Shown here in pieces: positions 45,858-55,506 of a DNA stretch of 64,000 bases. Both the position numbers and the translations under genes were made by a program. The notes beneath the pieces were generated by a model. It was not told the origin of the DNA. It saw nothing but the letters and a program-made list of their open reading frames with translations, and ran no database searches. How positions within the stretch are numbered: the first letter of the stretch is position 1; each line of letters opens with the position of its first letter. The DNA comes from Ornithinimicrobium murale. GTDB taxonomy: Bacteria; Actinomycetota; Actinomycetes; Actinomycetales; Dermatophilaceae. The DNA is taken from positions 310,001-374,000 of the forward strand of contig NZ_QLVD01000023.1 in NCBI RefSeq assembly GCF_003352835.1, given 5' to 3'.

Positions 45858-47012
45858 ATGAGGGAGCTCGACGTCGGTCTGGGGACGGCTGGGCTCAGCA
45901 CCACCGAGATGGTGCTCAACATCGGCCCACAGCACCCCGCGACCCACGGTGTGCTGCGCCTGCGGATCACCGTCGACGGGGAGCGCATCGTCGCAGCCGA
46001 ACCGATCGTCGGCTACATGCACCGCGGGGCCGAGAAGCTCTTCGAGGTGCGCGACTACCGACAGATCATGGTCCTGGCCAACCGACACGACTGGCTCTCG
46101 GCGTTCAGCAACGAGATCGGCGTGGCACTGACCGTCGAGCACATGCTCGGCATGGAGGTGCCGGAGCGGGCCACCTGGACCCGGACGCTGCTGGCCGAGC
46201 TCAACCGGGTGCTCAACCACCTGATGTTCCTGGGCTCCTACCCCCTCGAGCTGGGCGCGATCACCCCGATCTTCTACGCCTTCCGGGAGCGCGAGGAGCT
46301 GCAGGCCGTCATGGAGGAGATCTCCGGCGGCCGGATGCACTACATGATCGCCCGCATCGGGGGACTGCGCGAGGACATCCCCGAGGGGTGGCTGGGCCGC
46401 GTCGATGCGGCCGTGGCAGCGGTGCGGCGCCGGATACCAGACCTGGAGGCCATGCTGGTGGACAACCCCATCCTGCGCGGCCGCACCGTCGGCGTGGGGG
46501 TGCTGACCCCGGAGCAGGTTCGGCAGTTTGGCGTGTCCGGCCCGATCGCGCGGGCCTCCGGGGTCGATGTGGACCTGCGTCGCGACGAGCCCTACCTCGC
46601 CTACGGCGAGCTGTTCGGTCCTGACGGGCCGGGACGGGTCGTGACCCGCACCGCCGGCGACTGCTATGCCCGTCTCTCGGTGCTGCTGGAGCAGGTGCAG
46701 GTCAGCCTGGACCTCGCCGAGCGATGCACCGCCGTGCTGCGTGACCTGCCGGACGGGCCGATGGACGTCAAGCTGCCCAAGGTGCTGCGGGTGCCTGAGG
46801 GCGAGCACTACTTCGCCACCGAGAACCCCCTGGGCCTCAACGGCTACTACCTGGTGAGCCGCGGCGACAAGGTGCCGTGGCGGCTGAAGCTGCGGTCGGC
46901 CTCGTTCAACAACGTGCAGGTGCTCTCCGAGCTGCTCCCGGGGGCACTGATCGGTGACATGGTCGCGATCCTCGGCTCGACCTTCTTCGTCGTGGGCGAC
47001 ATCGACAAGTGA
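45858..47012 (+). CDS. stand-alone NADH-quinone oxidoreductase subunit D (NuoD-like)
   Basis: This 384-residue NuoD/49-kDa subunit homologue has [15 protein letters not shown] (residues 21-35), [11 protein letters not shown] and the C-terminal [25 protein letters not shown] with the family's terminal Asp. The quinone-site His/Tyr-type residues appear conserved. No other nuo gene lies nearby. Streptomyces also carries a stand-alone nuoD-like gene in this neighbourhood. Arg34 in HGVLR aligns with the region methylated in mammalian NDUFS2, and the MidA-type gene is directly upstream. Confidence 0.9.
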   Translation: MRELDVGLGTAGLSTTEMVLNIGPQHPATHGVLRLRITVDGERIVAAEPIVGYMHRGAEKLFEVRDYRQIMVLANRHDWLSAFSNEIGVALTVEHMLGMEVPERATWTRTLLAELNRVLNHLMFLGSYPLELGAITPIFYAFREREELQAVMEEISGGRMHYMIARIGGLREDIPEGWLGRVDAAVAAVRRRIPDLEAMLVDNPILRGRTVGVGVLTPEQVRQFGVSGPIARASGVDVDLRRDEPYLAYGELFGPDGPGRVVTRTAGDCYARLSVLLEQVQVSLDLAERCTAVLRDLPDGPMDVKLPKVLRVPEGEHYFATENPLGLNGYYLVSRGDKVPWRLKLRSASFNNVQVLSELLPGALIGDMVAILGSTFFVVGDIDK

Positions 47013-47022
47013 CGCGGCGGCG

Positions 47023-47547
47023 TCAGGAGACGTAGGAGATGCCTCGAGGTGGCCCGTCGTCCTCATCGTCGTTCTCGCCAGGAGGCAGGCGGCACCAGTG
47101 CTGGGCGAGCAGGCCGGCGAGCGTCAGCAGCAGCGCCACCCCGGCGCAGACCGCGGCCCGGATGGCCTGGTCCCGCACGGAGACGACGTCGGTGTTGGGC
47201 AGGTGGAGCAGGACGATCGCCAGGTACCACCCGATCAGCGCGCCACCGCCGAGGGCCGCGGCCTGGGCGGCCACCAGGGTGCCGCGGGCGCGCTGCGGGG
47301 AGATCGGCTGGGGCGGTCGTGCGGTCGTGTCCTCGGTGCGTCGGAAGCGCACGTAGCGCCGGACCTGCCACCCGCTGACCAGCACGAGCAGGATGAGCAG
47401 GGCGAGCGGGGCGGTGGCGATCCAGGGCACGTCGGGAACCCCGTTGCCCAGGGCCTGCCAGCCACGCAGCAGGAGCACGCACGCCACGGTCGAGGCGATA
47501 GCCACGAGGGCGACCGCGGTGCCCCGGAAACCCGACTGCTCAGGCAC
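47023..47547 (-). CDS. DUF3180 family membrane protein
   Basis: This 174-residue protein has four hydrophobic segments (around TAVALVAIASTVACVLLL, WIATAPLALLILLVLVSGW, LVAAQAAALGGGALIGWYLAIVLL and IRAAVCAGVALLLTLAGLLA) and an acidic C terminus. It fits DUF3180, which regularly ends the actinobacterial folate operon. It starts at GTG (47545-47547), overlapping the folB-folK stop by eight bases. Function unknown. Confidence 0.8.
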   Translation of the reverse strand: MPEQSGFRGTAVALVAIASTVACVLLLRGWQALGNGVPDVPWIATAPLALLILLVLVSGWQVRRYVRFRRTEDTTARPPQPISPQRARGTLVAAQAAALGGGALIGWYLAIVLLHLPNTDVVSVRDQAIRAAVCAGVALLLTLAGLLAQHWCRLPPGENDDEDDGPPRGISYVS

Positions 47548-48442
47548 GGGGCCGCACCCCCTGACCGCTCACGCTGGCGAGGAGCTCGACCACCGGGACG
47601 ACCTCCTCGCCGACCCGCAGGGCCGCCTCCGGGTCGAGGGCGTGCCAGGGGGCCAGCACGAAGCCACGCTCGCGGGCACGTGGGTGAGGCAGAGTCAGCT
47701 CCGGGTCGTGACTGACCGCCTCAGACGGCGTGCCGGGCACCCCCACCTGGATCAGGTCCAGGTCGAGGGTCCTGGCCCCCCACCGGACCTCGCGGGTCCG
47801 CCCGAAATCCGCCTCGAGCGCGTGCAGCGCCGCCAGCAGCCGCCACGGCGCGAGCGAGGTGCGGGCCAGCGCCACCGCATTGAGATAGACCGGTTGCTCC
47901 GGCCCGCCGACGGGGTCGGTCTCGAACAGGGGTGAGAGCACCAGTTCGCGCAGTCCGGGATGGGCGCTCAGCCGTTCTGCCGCTCGCTCCACGGCGTCCG
48001 CCGGGTCAGCGCCGAGGTTGGCCCCGAGGGCGATCACCACGGGCACGTCGCGCTCCCGGCGCAGCCGCACCGTCACGTCACCGAACGGCACCCCGACCGG
48101 GGCGTGCGGCTTGTGGAGCGTGACCTCGACGGCCTCCACGAGCGGCCGGGTCAGCGTCGCGTCAGCGATCTGCCCGGCGACGGTCTCGATGAGGTCCTGG
48201 CTCGGGCCGGCCAGGAGCGCCACCGCATCGGCCGCGACCTCGGCGTAGTTGACCGTGTGGGCCAGGTCATCGCTGGCCGCGGCCCGCGAGAGGTCGACCT
48301 CAAGGGCCAGGTCGACGCAGAACTCCTGCCCGTCGGTCTTCTCGCTCGCCAGCACCCCGTGATAGCCGTATGCGCTCACGCCGGTCAGGGTGATCAGGTC
48401 CGGCCTGCGCTGGGCTGGGACGGGTGCCTCAGGCACGGGCAC
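47540..48442 (-). CDS. bifunctional dihydroneopterin aldolase / HPPK
   Basis: This 300-residue FolB-FolK fusion does two successive folate steps. Residues ~14-130 are dihydroneopterin aldolase (ITLTGVSAYGYHGVLASEK; TVNYAEVA; EVTLHKPHAPV). Residues ~133-290 are HPPK, which pyrophosphorylates 6-hydroxymethyl-dihydropterin (VVIALGANLG; GARTLDLDLI; LPHPRARERGFVLAPW). It starts at GTG 48442 (or GTG 48436) and overlaps the end of folP by about 14 bases. In mycobacteria these are two separate genes. Confidence 0.94.
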   Translation of the reverse strand: MPVPEAPVPAQRRPDLITLTGVSAYGYHGVLASEKTDGQEFCVDLALEVDLSRAAASDDLAHTVNYAEVAADAVALLAGPSQDLIETVAGQIADATLTRPLVEAVEVTLHKPHAPVGVPFGDVTVRLRRERDVPVVIALGANLGADPADAVERAAERLSAHPGLRELVLSPLFETDPVGGPEQPVYLNAVALARTSLAPWRLLAALHALEADFGRTREVRWGARTLDLDLIQVGVPGTPSEAVSHDPELTLPHPRARERGFVLAPWHALDPEAALRVGEEVVPVVELLASVSGQGVRPRA

Positions 48443-49298
48443 CGCCTGCGGCTCGGACGTTGTCCCAGACGCTCAGAGCGTCCCGCGTGCTGGGCACGTC
48501 GTGGACCCGGACCGCCCAGGCACCGGCCTGCGCGGCCAGCAGGCTGGTCGCCGCGGTGGCGGCGTCCCGCTCGGTCGGCGGAGTGGGCTCGGCGTCGGGG
48601 CCGGCGGTCAGGTCGAGCCTGCCGAGGAACCGCTTGCGGGAGGTGCCGACCAGGACCGGGTGCCCCAGCGCGACCACCTGCTCCAGACCAGCCAGCAGCG
48701 CCCAGTTGTGCCCAGCATCCTTGCTGAACCCGAACCCCGGGTCGAGGATGATGGCCTCACGGCCCACCCCTGCCGCGAGCAGTCCGGCGACCCGCTGCTC
48801 GAGCTCGGCGATCACCTCGGCCAGCACATCGGCATACCGCGCCTCCAGGTCCATCTGCGCGGAGTGCGCCCGCCAGTGCATCGCCACGAAGGGCACCCCG
48901 GCGGAGGCGACGAGCGGCGCCATCTGCGGATCGGCCAGGCCGCCGGAGACGTCGTTGATCAGCTGGGCTCCCGCCTCCAGCGCCTCCGCCGCCACCCGGG
49001 AGCGCATCGTGTCGACCGACACCTGTGCCCCCTGGTCGGCGAGGGCACGGACGACGCCGATGACCCGCGCGAGCTCCTCCTCCTCGGAGGGCCGGCCGGC
49101 TCCGGGCCGGGTGGACTCACCGCCGACGTCGAGCAGGTCGGCGCCCTGCTCCAGCAGCAGGTTGCCGTGCTCGATGGCCGCCGAGGGCTCGAACCAGCGG
49201 CCACCGTCGCTGAAGGAGTCGGGCGTCACGTTGACCACGCCCATGATGAGCGGGCGCGAGGTGGAGGACCGGAGAGCGGGTGCCACCGCGGCGGTCAC
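48429..49298 (-). CDS. folP: dihydropteroate synthase
   Basis: FolP joins dihydropterin pyrophosphate and p-aminobenzoate. This is the target of sulphonamides. The 289 residues show [37 protein letters not shown] and the C-terminal [10 protein letters not shown]. It starts at GTG (49296-49298), overlapping the folE stop as GTGA. Confidence 0.96.
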   Translation of the reverse strand: MTAAVAPALRSSTSRPLIMGVVNVTPDSFSDGGRWFEPSAAIEHGNLLLEQGADLLDVGGESTRPGAGRPSEEEELARVIGVVRALADQGAQVSVDTMRSRVAAEALEAGAQLINDVSGGLADPQMAPLVASAGVPFVAMHWRAHSAQMDLEARYADVLAEVIAELEQRVAGLLAAGVGREAIILDPGFGFSKDAGHNWALLAGLEQVVALGHPVLVGTSRKRFLGRLDLTAGPDAEPTPPTERDAATAATSLLAAQAGAWAVRVHDVPSTRDALSVWDNVRAAGGARA

Positions 49299-49864
49299 CG
49301 TCCCCGGTCGGCGAGGATCAGGCTCATCGCCTCGGCCCGCGTCGCGGGATGGGTGAGCTGCCCCCGGACGGCCGAGGTGATCGTCGTGGCACCGGGCTTG
49401 CGGACCCCGCGCATCGACATACACAGGTGCTCGGCCTCGATGACCACGATCACGCCCCGGGGCTGCAGGTGCTCCTCGAGCGCCTGGGCGATCTGGGTGG
49501 TCAGTCGCTCCTGCACCTGGGGTCGGCGGGCATAGACCTCCACCAGGCGGCCCAGCTTGGACAGGCCTGTGACCCGACCGTCGGAGCCCGGGATGTAGCC
49601 CACGTGTGCCACGCCGTGGAAGGGCACCAGGTGGTGCTCGCAGGTGCTGTACATCGCGATGTCGCGCACCAGCACCATCTCGTCGTGGGCCACGTCGAAA
49701 CTCGCCGACAGCGCGGTCTCCGGGTCCTGCTGCAGCCCCGAGAAGATCTCGGCGTAGGACCGGGCGACCCGGGCGGGGGTCTCCCGCAGCCCCTCGCGGT
49801 CGGGGTCCTCCCCCACCGCGATCAGGATCTCCCGGACCGCCGCCTCGATCCGGGGGAAGTCCAT
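49295..49864 (-). CDS. folE: GTP cyclohydrolase I
   Basis: FolE opens GTP to dihydroneopterin triphosphate, the first folate step. The 189 residues show the zinc ligands in [12 protein letters not shown] and [11 protein letters not shown], and [21 protein letters not shown]. The ATG at 49862-49864 lies one base after the ftsH stop. It is the head of folE-folP-folBK-DUF3180 downstream of ftsH, all overlapping or nearly so. Confidence 0.97.
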   Translation of the reverse strand: MDFPRIEAAVREILIAVGEDPDREGLRETPARVARSYAEIFSGLQQDPETALSASFDVAHDEMVLVRDIAMYSTCEHHLVPFHGVAHVGYIPGSDGRVTGLSKLGRLVEVYARRPQVQERLTTQIAQALEEHLQPRGVIVVIEAEHLCMSMRGVRKPGATTITSAVRGQLTHPATRAEAMSLILADRGR

Positions 49865-49865
49865 G

Positions 49866-51887
49866 TCAGTGCTCGCCACCGTCGACGAACCCGCCGTCGG
49901 GGACCTCGATCGTCTGCGAGGGTGGGTGCTCCTGGCCCTGGTCACCGGGCTGGTGTCCGTTGGCCATGGCCCGCCGCTCGGCCTCGGTGAGCACCGGGCC
50001 GGAGGTGTGGACCCCGCGGTGATCGGCGCTCAGCCAGACCGGGCGCTCGGGCCGTTGGTGCACGTCGGAGAAGAGCTCGGCGAGCGCCGGCGCGTTGAGC
50101 GTCTCCTTCTCGAGGAGCTCCAGGACCAGCCGGTCCAGGATGTGGCGGTTGTCGTTGAGCGCGTGCCAGGCCTCGTCGTGGGCGGCCTCGATGAGACGGC
50201 GCACCTCCTGGTCGACGACACCGGCCAGGTCCTCGGAGTAGTCCCGCTCATGCCCCATGTCCCGTCCGAGGAAGACCTCGCCACCGGCGGAGCCGAGCTT
50301 GATCGCGCCGATGCGCTCGCTCATGCCGAACTGGGTGACCATCTTGCGGGCCAGGCCGGTGGCCTTCTCGATGTCGTTGGAGGCACCCGTGGTCGGGTCG
50401 TGGAAGACCATCTCCTCGGCGACCCGGCCGCCCAGGGCGTAGGCCAGCTGGTCGAGCAGCTCGTTGCGGGTCGTGGAGTACTTGTCGTCGGCCGGCAGCA
50501 CCATCGTGTAGCCCAGGGCACGACCGCGCGGCAGGATGGTCACCTTGCTCACCGGGTCGGTGTTGCGCATCGCCGCGGCCACCAGGGCGTGGCCGCCCTC
50601 GTGGTAGGCGGTGATCTTCTTCTCCTTGGCGCTCATCATCCGGCTGCGCTTCTGCGGGCCGGCCATGACGCGGTCGATCGCCTCGTCGAGGTGGTGGTCC
50701 TCGATGACGGTCTCGTTGCGTCGCGCGGTGAGCAGCGCCGCCTCGTTGAGCACATTGGCCAGGTCGGCGCCGGAGAAGCCCGGGGTGCGGCGCGCGACGG
50801 CCATCAGGTCGACGGACGGGGACATCGGCTTGCCCTTGCCGTGGACCTGCAGGATGTGCAGGCGGCCGAGCATGTCGGGGGCCTCGACCGCGATCTGCCG
50901 GTCGAACCGGCCGGGGCGCAGCAGGGCGGGGTCCAGGATGTCGGGCCGGTTGGTGGCGGCGATGAGGATCACGTTGGCGTGGGCGTCGAAGCCGTCCATC
51001 TCCACGAGCAGCTGGTTGAGCGTCTGCTCGCGCTCGTCGTGGCCGCCGCCCATGCCGGCGCCACGGTGGCGTCCGACGGCGTCGATCTCGTCGACGAAGA
51101 TGATCGCGGGGGCGTTCTCCTTGGCTTCCTTGAACAGGTCGCGGACGCGGGAGGCACCGACACCGACGAACATCTCGACGAAGTCCGAGCCGGAGATCGT
51201 GTAGAACGGCACGCCCGCCTCGCCGGCGACCGCACGGGCCAGCAGGGTCTTGCCGGTGCCGGGCGGGCCATAGAGCAGCACGCCCTTGGGGATCTTGGCT
51301 CCGACCTCCAGGAACTTGCGCGGCTCGGCCAGGAACTCCTTGATCTCGTGGAGCTCCTCGACGGCCTCGTCGGCGCCCGCGACATCGGAGAAGGTGACCT
51401 TGGGCATGTCCTTGGTGGCCAGCTTGGCCTTGGACTTGCCGAACTGCATGACGCCACGGCCGCCACCCTGCATGCGGGTCATCAGGAACAGGAAGAGCCC
51501 CAGGATCAGCAGCAGCGGGATGACCGTCATCAACATCGAGGTCAGCCAGTTGCCCTGGGCCGGGTCGTCGGTCATCGACTCGCTCGGCGGGTGCGCCTCG
51601 AACTCCGAGATGATCAGGTCGCCGCGGGAGGGGACATAGAAGGCCTGGACGCGGTCGGCGTCCTCGACGTCACCGCCGGAGAAGGTCTCCCCCTCCTTGA
51701 GGACCAGGTCCATCCGATCCGGGGTGAGGGTGACCTCGGCCACCTGCTCGTCCCGGATCAGGTCCAGGGCGTCGGAGGTGTCGATGCGCTCGTAGGCGCT
51801 CGGCATCATCAGGGTGTACCAGAGGATCCCCAGGCCGAGGATCATCAGGATCCACACCCAGGGTCCGCGCGTGCGCTGTTTGCTCAT
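49866..51887 (-). CDS. ftsH: ATP-dependent zinc metalloprotease FtsH
   Basis: FtsH is a membrane-anchored AAA+ hexamer that degrades misfolded membrane proteins and regulators. The 673 residues show TM helix 1 ([15 protein letters not shown]), an extracytoplasmic domain, TM helix 2 ([16 protein letters not shown]), Walker A GPPGTGKT, the second region of homology ([20 protein letters not shown]) and the zinc site HEGGH. The C-terminal tail is polar and ends in FVDGGEH. ATG 51885-51887 is preferred; a TTG directly precedes it. No good ribosome binding site is visible. Confidence 0.97.
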   Translation of the reverse strand: MSKQRTRGPWVWILMILGLGILWYTLMMPSAYERIDTSDALDLIRDEQVAEVTLTPDRMDLVLKEGETFSGGDVEDADRVQAFYVPSRGDLIISEFEAHPPSESMTDDPAQGNWLTSMLMTVIPLLLILGLFLFLMTRMQGGGRGVMQFGKSKAKLATKDMPKVTFSDVAGADEAVEELHEIKEFLAEPRKFLEVGAKIPKGVLLYGPPGTGKTLLARAVAGEAGVPFYTISGSDFVEMFVGVGASRVRDLFKEAKENAPAIIFVDEIDAVGRHRGAGMGGGHDEREQTLNQLLVEMDGFDAHANVILIAATNRPDILDPALLRPGRFDRQIAVEAPDMLGRLHILQVHGKGKPMSPSVDLMAVARRTPGFSGADLANVLNEAALLTARRNETVIEDHHLDEAIDRVMAGPQKRSRMMSAKEKKITAYHEGGHALVAAAMRNTDPVSKVTILPRGRALGYTMVLPADDKYSTTRNELLDQLAYALGGRVAEEMVFHDPTTGASNDIEKATGLARKMVTQFGMSERIGAIKLGSAGGEVFLGRDMGHERDYSEDLAGVVDQEVRRLIEAAHDEAWHALNDNRHILDRLVLELLEKETLNAPALAELFSDVHQRPERPVWLSADHRGVHTSGPVLTEAERRAMANGHQPGDQGQEHPPSQTIEVPDGGFVDGGEH

Positions 51888-52023
51888 CAACTGTCGGGGC
51901 GGGCGTGCCCCGGTCCTCCTGCTCGGTCAAAGCCTGTGTCTGGTGCAACCAACGCCCCAGGTTGTCCCAGTGTTCCAGACGGACCAGCAGGTGCCACCGT
52001 CCAGCCCGTTCCCAGGGGTGGGA

Positions 52024-52575
52024 TCAGGAGTAGACGTGCGGCGCGAGGGTGCCCACGACGCGTAGGTTGCGGTACTTCTCAGCGAAGTCCAGCCCGTAGC
52101 CCACCACGAAGGCGTTGGGAATGTCGAACCCGACGTAGCGGACGTCGATCTCCACCTTGGCCGCCTCAGGCTTGCGCAGCAGGGTGCAGATCTCGACCGA
52201 GGCCGGGTTGCGGGAGGCCAGGTTGGACCGGATCCAGCCCAGCGTCAGGCCGGAGTCGATGATGTCCTCGATGATCAGCACGTGCCGGTCGGTGATGTCG
52301 GTGTCGAGGTCCTTGAGGATCCGCACGACACCGGAGGACTTGGTGCCCGAGCCGTAGGAGGACACCGCCATCCAGTCCATCTCGGCCGTGCCGGGCAGGG
52401 CCCGCATCAGGTCGGCCATCACCACCACGGCTCCCCTCAGCACACCCACCAGGAGCACGTTCTTGTCCTGGTAGTCCGCCCAGATCTCGGCGGCCAGCTC
52501 CGCCAGGCGCTCCTGGATCTGCTCCTCGGTGAGCAGCACCGTCTCCAGGTCGGCACCCATGTGCTCGGCGTCCAC
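52024..52575 (-). CDS. hpt: hypoxanthine phosphoribosyltransferase
   Basis: Hpt salvages hypoxanthine and guanine with PRPP. The 183 residues show [18 protein letters not shown], the flexible loop [11 protein letters not shown], and the PRPP motif [17 protein letters not shown] 52573-52575 follows AGGAG by five bases. tilS lies upstream and ftsH downstream, the usual tilS-hpt-ftsH order. Confidence 0.97.
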   Translation of the reverse strand: MDAEHMGADLETVLLTEEQIQERLAELAAEIWADYQDKNVLLVGVLRGAVVVMADLMRALPGTAEMDWMAVSSYGSGTKSSGVVRILKDLDTDITDRHVLIIEDIIDSGLTLGWIRSNLASRNPASVEICTLLRKPEAAKVEIDVRYVGFDIPNAFVVGYGLDFAEKYRNLRVVGTLAPHVYS

Positions 52576-52657
52576 ATCGTCTCCTGCGGTCGGGGGTTGG
52601 GCGGTCCCACCCTAACGGGCCATGGCTGCGGGGCCACGCCGGTCGTGGGCCGGTCCG

Positions 52658-53653
52658 TCAGCGGGGTCCCGACAACGAGACCAGGTCACCACGTCGGTGG
52701 ACGCGCAGCCCGCCGGGCAGGTCGATCGGTCCCTGCCCGCGCCAGTGCGTGAGCAGGGCGTCGGCGGCACGCAGGTGCTCTCCGGTGAGCGCCCCCGAGG
52801 GCGACCCGTGACGCAGCGCCAGCTGGCGCCAGACCCGTCGCCGGATCGCTGTGGGCAGTTCGCGCAGCCCAGTCACCGGCCAGGGGGGCTCCCCCAGGGC
52901 CTGGTATGCGGAGTGCGCGGCTGCGTCGAGCGCCTCGGCGTCGTCGCGGAGCAGGTCGGCAGTGCGGGCCAGGGCGGCAGCGACGCCGGGGCCCAGCTCC
53001 CGCTCCAGGACCGGGAGCACCCGGCGCGCGCGGACCCGGGTGAACACCTCGTCGTCGTTGTGCGGGTCGGCCCAGGGCGTCAGCCCCAGCTCCCGGCACG
53101 TCCCCTCGGTCGCCGCCCGCGGGACGGACAGGAACGGACGCACGAGCCGGACCGATGACTCCGGGCGTGCCGGCCGCTCGAGGGGCATCCCGGCCAGCGA
53201 GCGGGTGCCGGAGCCGCGTGCCAGCCCCAGCAGCACCTGTTCGGCCTGGTCGTCGCGGGTGTGCCCGAGCAGGATGGCCTCGGCGCCGAGGCGGGTCGCG
53301 GCCGCGGCGAGAGCGGTGTAGCGGGCATCTCGCGCCGCCGACTCCGGCCCCTCCCCGGCTCCGGTGACCTGCACCGCGATCACCTCGACGGGGTCCAGAC
53401 CCAGGTCGCGGCACTGGGTGGCTGCGGTCTCGGCGACCTGGTGCGAGCCCGCCTGCAGCCCGTGGTCGACGACGACGCCGGCGATGCTGCCCCCGGCGCG
53501 GGGCACCACGAAGCCGGCGGCGGCCGCCAGGGCGAGGGAGTCTGCGCCTCCGGAGCAGGCCACCAGGACAGGTCGGCCGCTCAGACCCAGTGCGGTGAGG
53601 GTGCGGCGGACCGCCACGCGGGTGGCGGCGACGTCGGGAGGCGGCCCGACCAC
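52658..53653 (-). CDS. tilS: tRNA(Ile)-lysidine synthetase
   Basis: TilS attaches lysine to C34 of tRNA(Ile) with anticodon CAU, which makes it read AUA. The 331 residues carry the PP-loop SGGADS at 33-38, VVVDHGLQAGS, and ILLGHTRDDQAEQVLLGL. The GTG at 53651-53653 lies seven bases after the metalloprotease stop. The C-terminal domain is short, as in many actinobacterial TilS proteins. Confidence 0.95.
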   Translation of the reverse strand: MVGPPPDVAATRVAVRRTLTALGLSGRPVLVACSGGADSLALAAAAGFVVPRAGGSIAGVVVDHGLQAGSHQVAETAATQCRDLGLDPVEVIAVQVTGAGEGPESAARDARYTALAAAATRLGAEAILLGHTRDDQAEQVLLGLARGSGTRSLAGMPLERPARPESSVRLVRPFLSVPRAATEGTCRELGLTPWADPHNDDEVFTRVRARRVLPVLERELGPGVAAALARTADLLRDDAEALDAAAHSAYQALGEPPWPVTGLRELPTAIRRRVWRQLALRHGSPSGALTGEHLRAADALLTHWRGQGPIDLPGGLRVHRRGDLVSLSGPR

Positions 53654-53660
53654 GGTGGGC

Positions 53661-54791
53661 TCAGCCGTGGACCCGGCGCACCCAGGCGGCCGGGTCGGCG
53701 ATCTCGGTGGCGTGGGGCAGCGTCTCCGGGGACTCCCAGACGCGGTTGAAGCCGTCCCGTCCGACCTGGTCCATGACCGAGCGGACGAAGGCCGCACCGT
53801 CGCGGTACTGCGCCATCTTGGCGTCGAGGCCGAGCAGCCGGCGCAGGACGCGGTCGATCGATCCGGAGCCCTTGCGGCGCTCCTGGAAGCGGGTGCGGAT
53901 GGTGGCCACGGTCGGGATCACCGTGGGACCCACGTCGTCCATGACCACGTCGGCGTGTCCCTCCAGTAGCGACATGACGGCGGTGACCTCGGCCAACCGC
54001 TCGCGCTGCTCCGGGGTCGCCAGCACCTGCGTGATGTCGGTTTCGCCGCGGACCACACCCGGCAGCGCTGAGACGATCTCCTGGAGCCGCTGGCCCATCT
54101 GGTCGGACTCGGGGACCAGCTGGCTCCCGAGCTCCTGCGCCGCGTCGATGAGGTGCTGCCGCAGCCACGGCACTGCCGTGAACTGCACCCGGTGGGTCTC
54201 CTCGTGCAGGCAGACCCAGAGACGGAAGTCGGTCGGGTCGACGCCGAGGTCGCGCTCGGCGGCCAGGATGTTGGGGGCGACCAGCAGCAGGCGAGGGGTG
54301 CCCCCAGGGGCCAGGTCGAACTGGCCCAGCACCTTGGTGCTCATCCAGGCCAGCATCCCGGCGACCTCGGTGCCGGTCATCCGGCCGCCGAGCCGCTGGG
54401 TGGTCTGGGACGGCTTCCCCGAGCTCGTGCGGCGCTGTGCCACCTGGTCCAGGACCGGTGACAGCATGCCGCGCAGTGAGACCGCGTTCGCCTCGATCCA
54501 GCCGGCGCGATCCACGACCAGGGGCGCCGAGGCACCCTCCGGGGCACGGAGGCCACTGGTCTGCGCCACGGGCTCCACGGCCCGTTCGGTGGCCTCGCGC
54601 AGCTCGGCGACCAGCCGCTCGATCTGTGCCCGACCGGCCTTGGGGCCGGCCGGCGCGAGTCGGCGTCCGGCAGCCGCAGCAAACTCCCAGTCGACATAGT
54701 CGGCACCCGCCGCATGGTCGGCACCCACCGCGGGCCCTTCTCCGTCGGCCTGGGGCATCCGGCTCAGGTCGCTGCGCTGCTGCTCCGTCAT
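53661..54791 (-). CDS. zinc-dependent metalloprotease (DUF2342 family)
   Basis: This 376-residue protein has HEETH near residue 195 (WVCLHEETHRVQF), a zinc-metalloprotease HExxH motif, and a downstream glutamate-rich segment (SLLEGHADVVMDDVG) that could supply the third ligand. It belongs to a family found almost only in actinobacteria, upstream of tilS. Its substrate is unknown. It is cytoplasmic by sequence, with no signal peptide or TM helix. The ATG at 54789-54791 opens the metalloprotease-tilS-hpt unit. Confidence 0.88.
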   Translation of the reverse strand: MTEQQRSDLSRMPQADGEGPAVGADHAAGADYVDWEFAAAAGRRLAPAGPKAGRAQIERLVAELREATERAVEPVAQTSGLRAPEGASAPLVVDRAGWIEANAVSLRGMLSPVLDQVAQRRTSSGKPSQTTQRLGGRMTGTEVAGMLAWMSTKVLGQFDLAPGGTPRLLLVAPNILAAERDLGVDPTDFRLWVCLHEETHRVQFTAVPWLRQHLIDAAQELGSQLVPESDQMGQRLQEIVSALPGVVRGETDITQVLATPEQRERLAEVTAVMSLLEGHADVVMDDVGPTVIPTVATIRTRFQERRKGSGSIDRVLRRLLGLDAKMAQYRDGAAFVRSVMDQVGRDGFNRVWESPETLPHATEIADPAAWVRRVHG

Positions 54792-54919
54792 ACCGCCAAC
54801 CTATCGGCGGAGCCCGCTGGGACCTCATCCGCGGCGCCTGCGGGTGGCAGACGAGCTGCTGGCACGCTCCTGTGGATAACGTCGGACGGCTGTGCGGCCG
54901 GCGGCGTACCGTGCTCCCC

Positions 54920-55324
54920 GTGAAGGTCAAGGATCCGGGCGGACAGACGTGGCGGGTGTGCCGCCGCTGGGTGCCATGGCGCCGTCGGGTCCGTGGCGCC
55001 TTCGACTGGCTCCCGAACCTGCCGGGCGGCGATGACCCGATCAGCATGGTGCTGTCGGCCATCATGCTGATCCTGTTCCTGCCCGTGATCCTCCTGGCGG
55101 TCGTGGCCGGGCTGGAGATCCTGCTGGTCCTGCTCGTGCTGCCGTTCGCGCTCCTCGGCCGGATGATCTTCGGCCGGCACTGGACGATCGAGGCACGCCT
55201 GGACTGGACGCCGGTCTGGGAGGAATCAGCCGGTTCGTGGAGCCAGAGCGGACGAGCGATCCAGGACGTCGCCACCGCGATCCGGCAGGGGCACCTCCCT
55301 CCGCGCAACCTCCCCCCGGAGTAG
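54920..55324 (+). CDS. hypothetical membrane protein
   Basis: This protein of about 134 residues has a basic, Trp/Arg-rich N-terminal segment (TWRVCRRWVPWRRRVRG), two closely spaced hydrophobic helices (SMVLSAIMLILFLPVILLAVV and LEILLVLLVLPFALLG) and a soluble tail. GTG 54920 or the in-frame GTG 54911 may be the start. No ribosome binding site is clear. Homologous small proteins sit next to the DUF2342 metalloprotease in other actinobacteria. Function unknown. Confidence 0.68.
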   Translation: MKVKDPGGQTWRVCRRWVPWRRRVRGAFDWLPNLPGGDDPISMVLSAIMLILFLPVILLAVVAGLEILLVLLVLPFALLGRMIFGRHWTIEARLDWTPVWEESAGSWSQSGRAIQDVATAIRQGHLPPRNLPPE

Positions 55325-55345
55325 ATCTCCGCCGCAGCATCCCAC

Positions 55346-55506
55346 CGAGCGCACCAAAACCTGACTTCCCCGGCCACCGAGCGCACCAGAACCCGACCTC
55401 CCCGGCCACCGAGCGCACCAGAACCCGACTTCCCCAGCCACCGAGCGCACCAGAACCTGACTTTCCCCGGCCACCGAGCGCACGGGAGCGGGCGCGTCAG
55501 CGACTC
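55346..55506. repeat. family A tandem array, second locus, five ~32-bp units
   Basis: CGAGCGCAC begins at 55346, 55378, 55410, 55442 and 55475 (intervals 32, 32, 32 and 33). Units read CGAGCGCACC, then an AAACC/GAACC element, then TGACTTCCCC or CGACCTCCCC. The last diverges and its frame covers the stop codon (55497-55499) of the phosphotransferase. The array lies between convergent genes, 54 kb from the first family A array. Confidence 0.9.
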
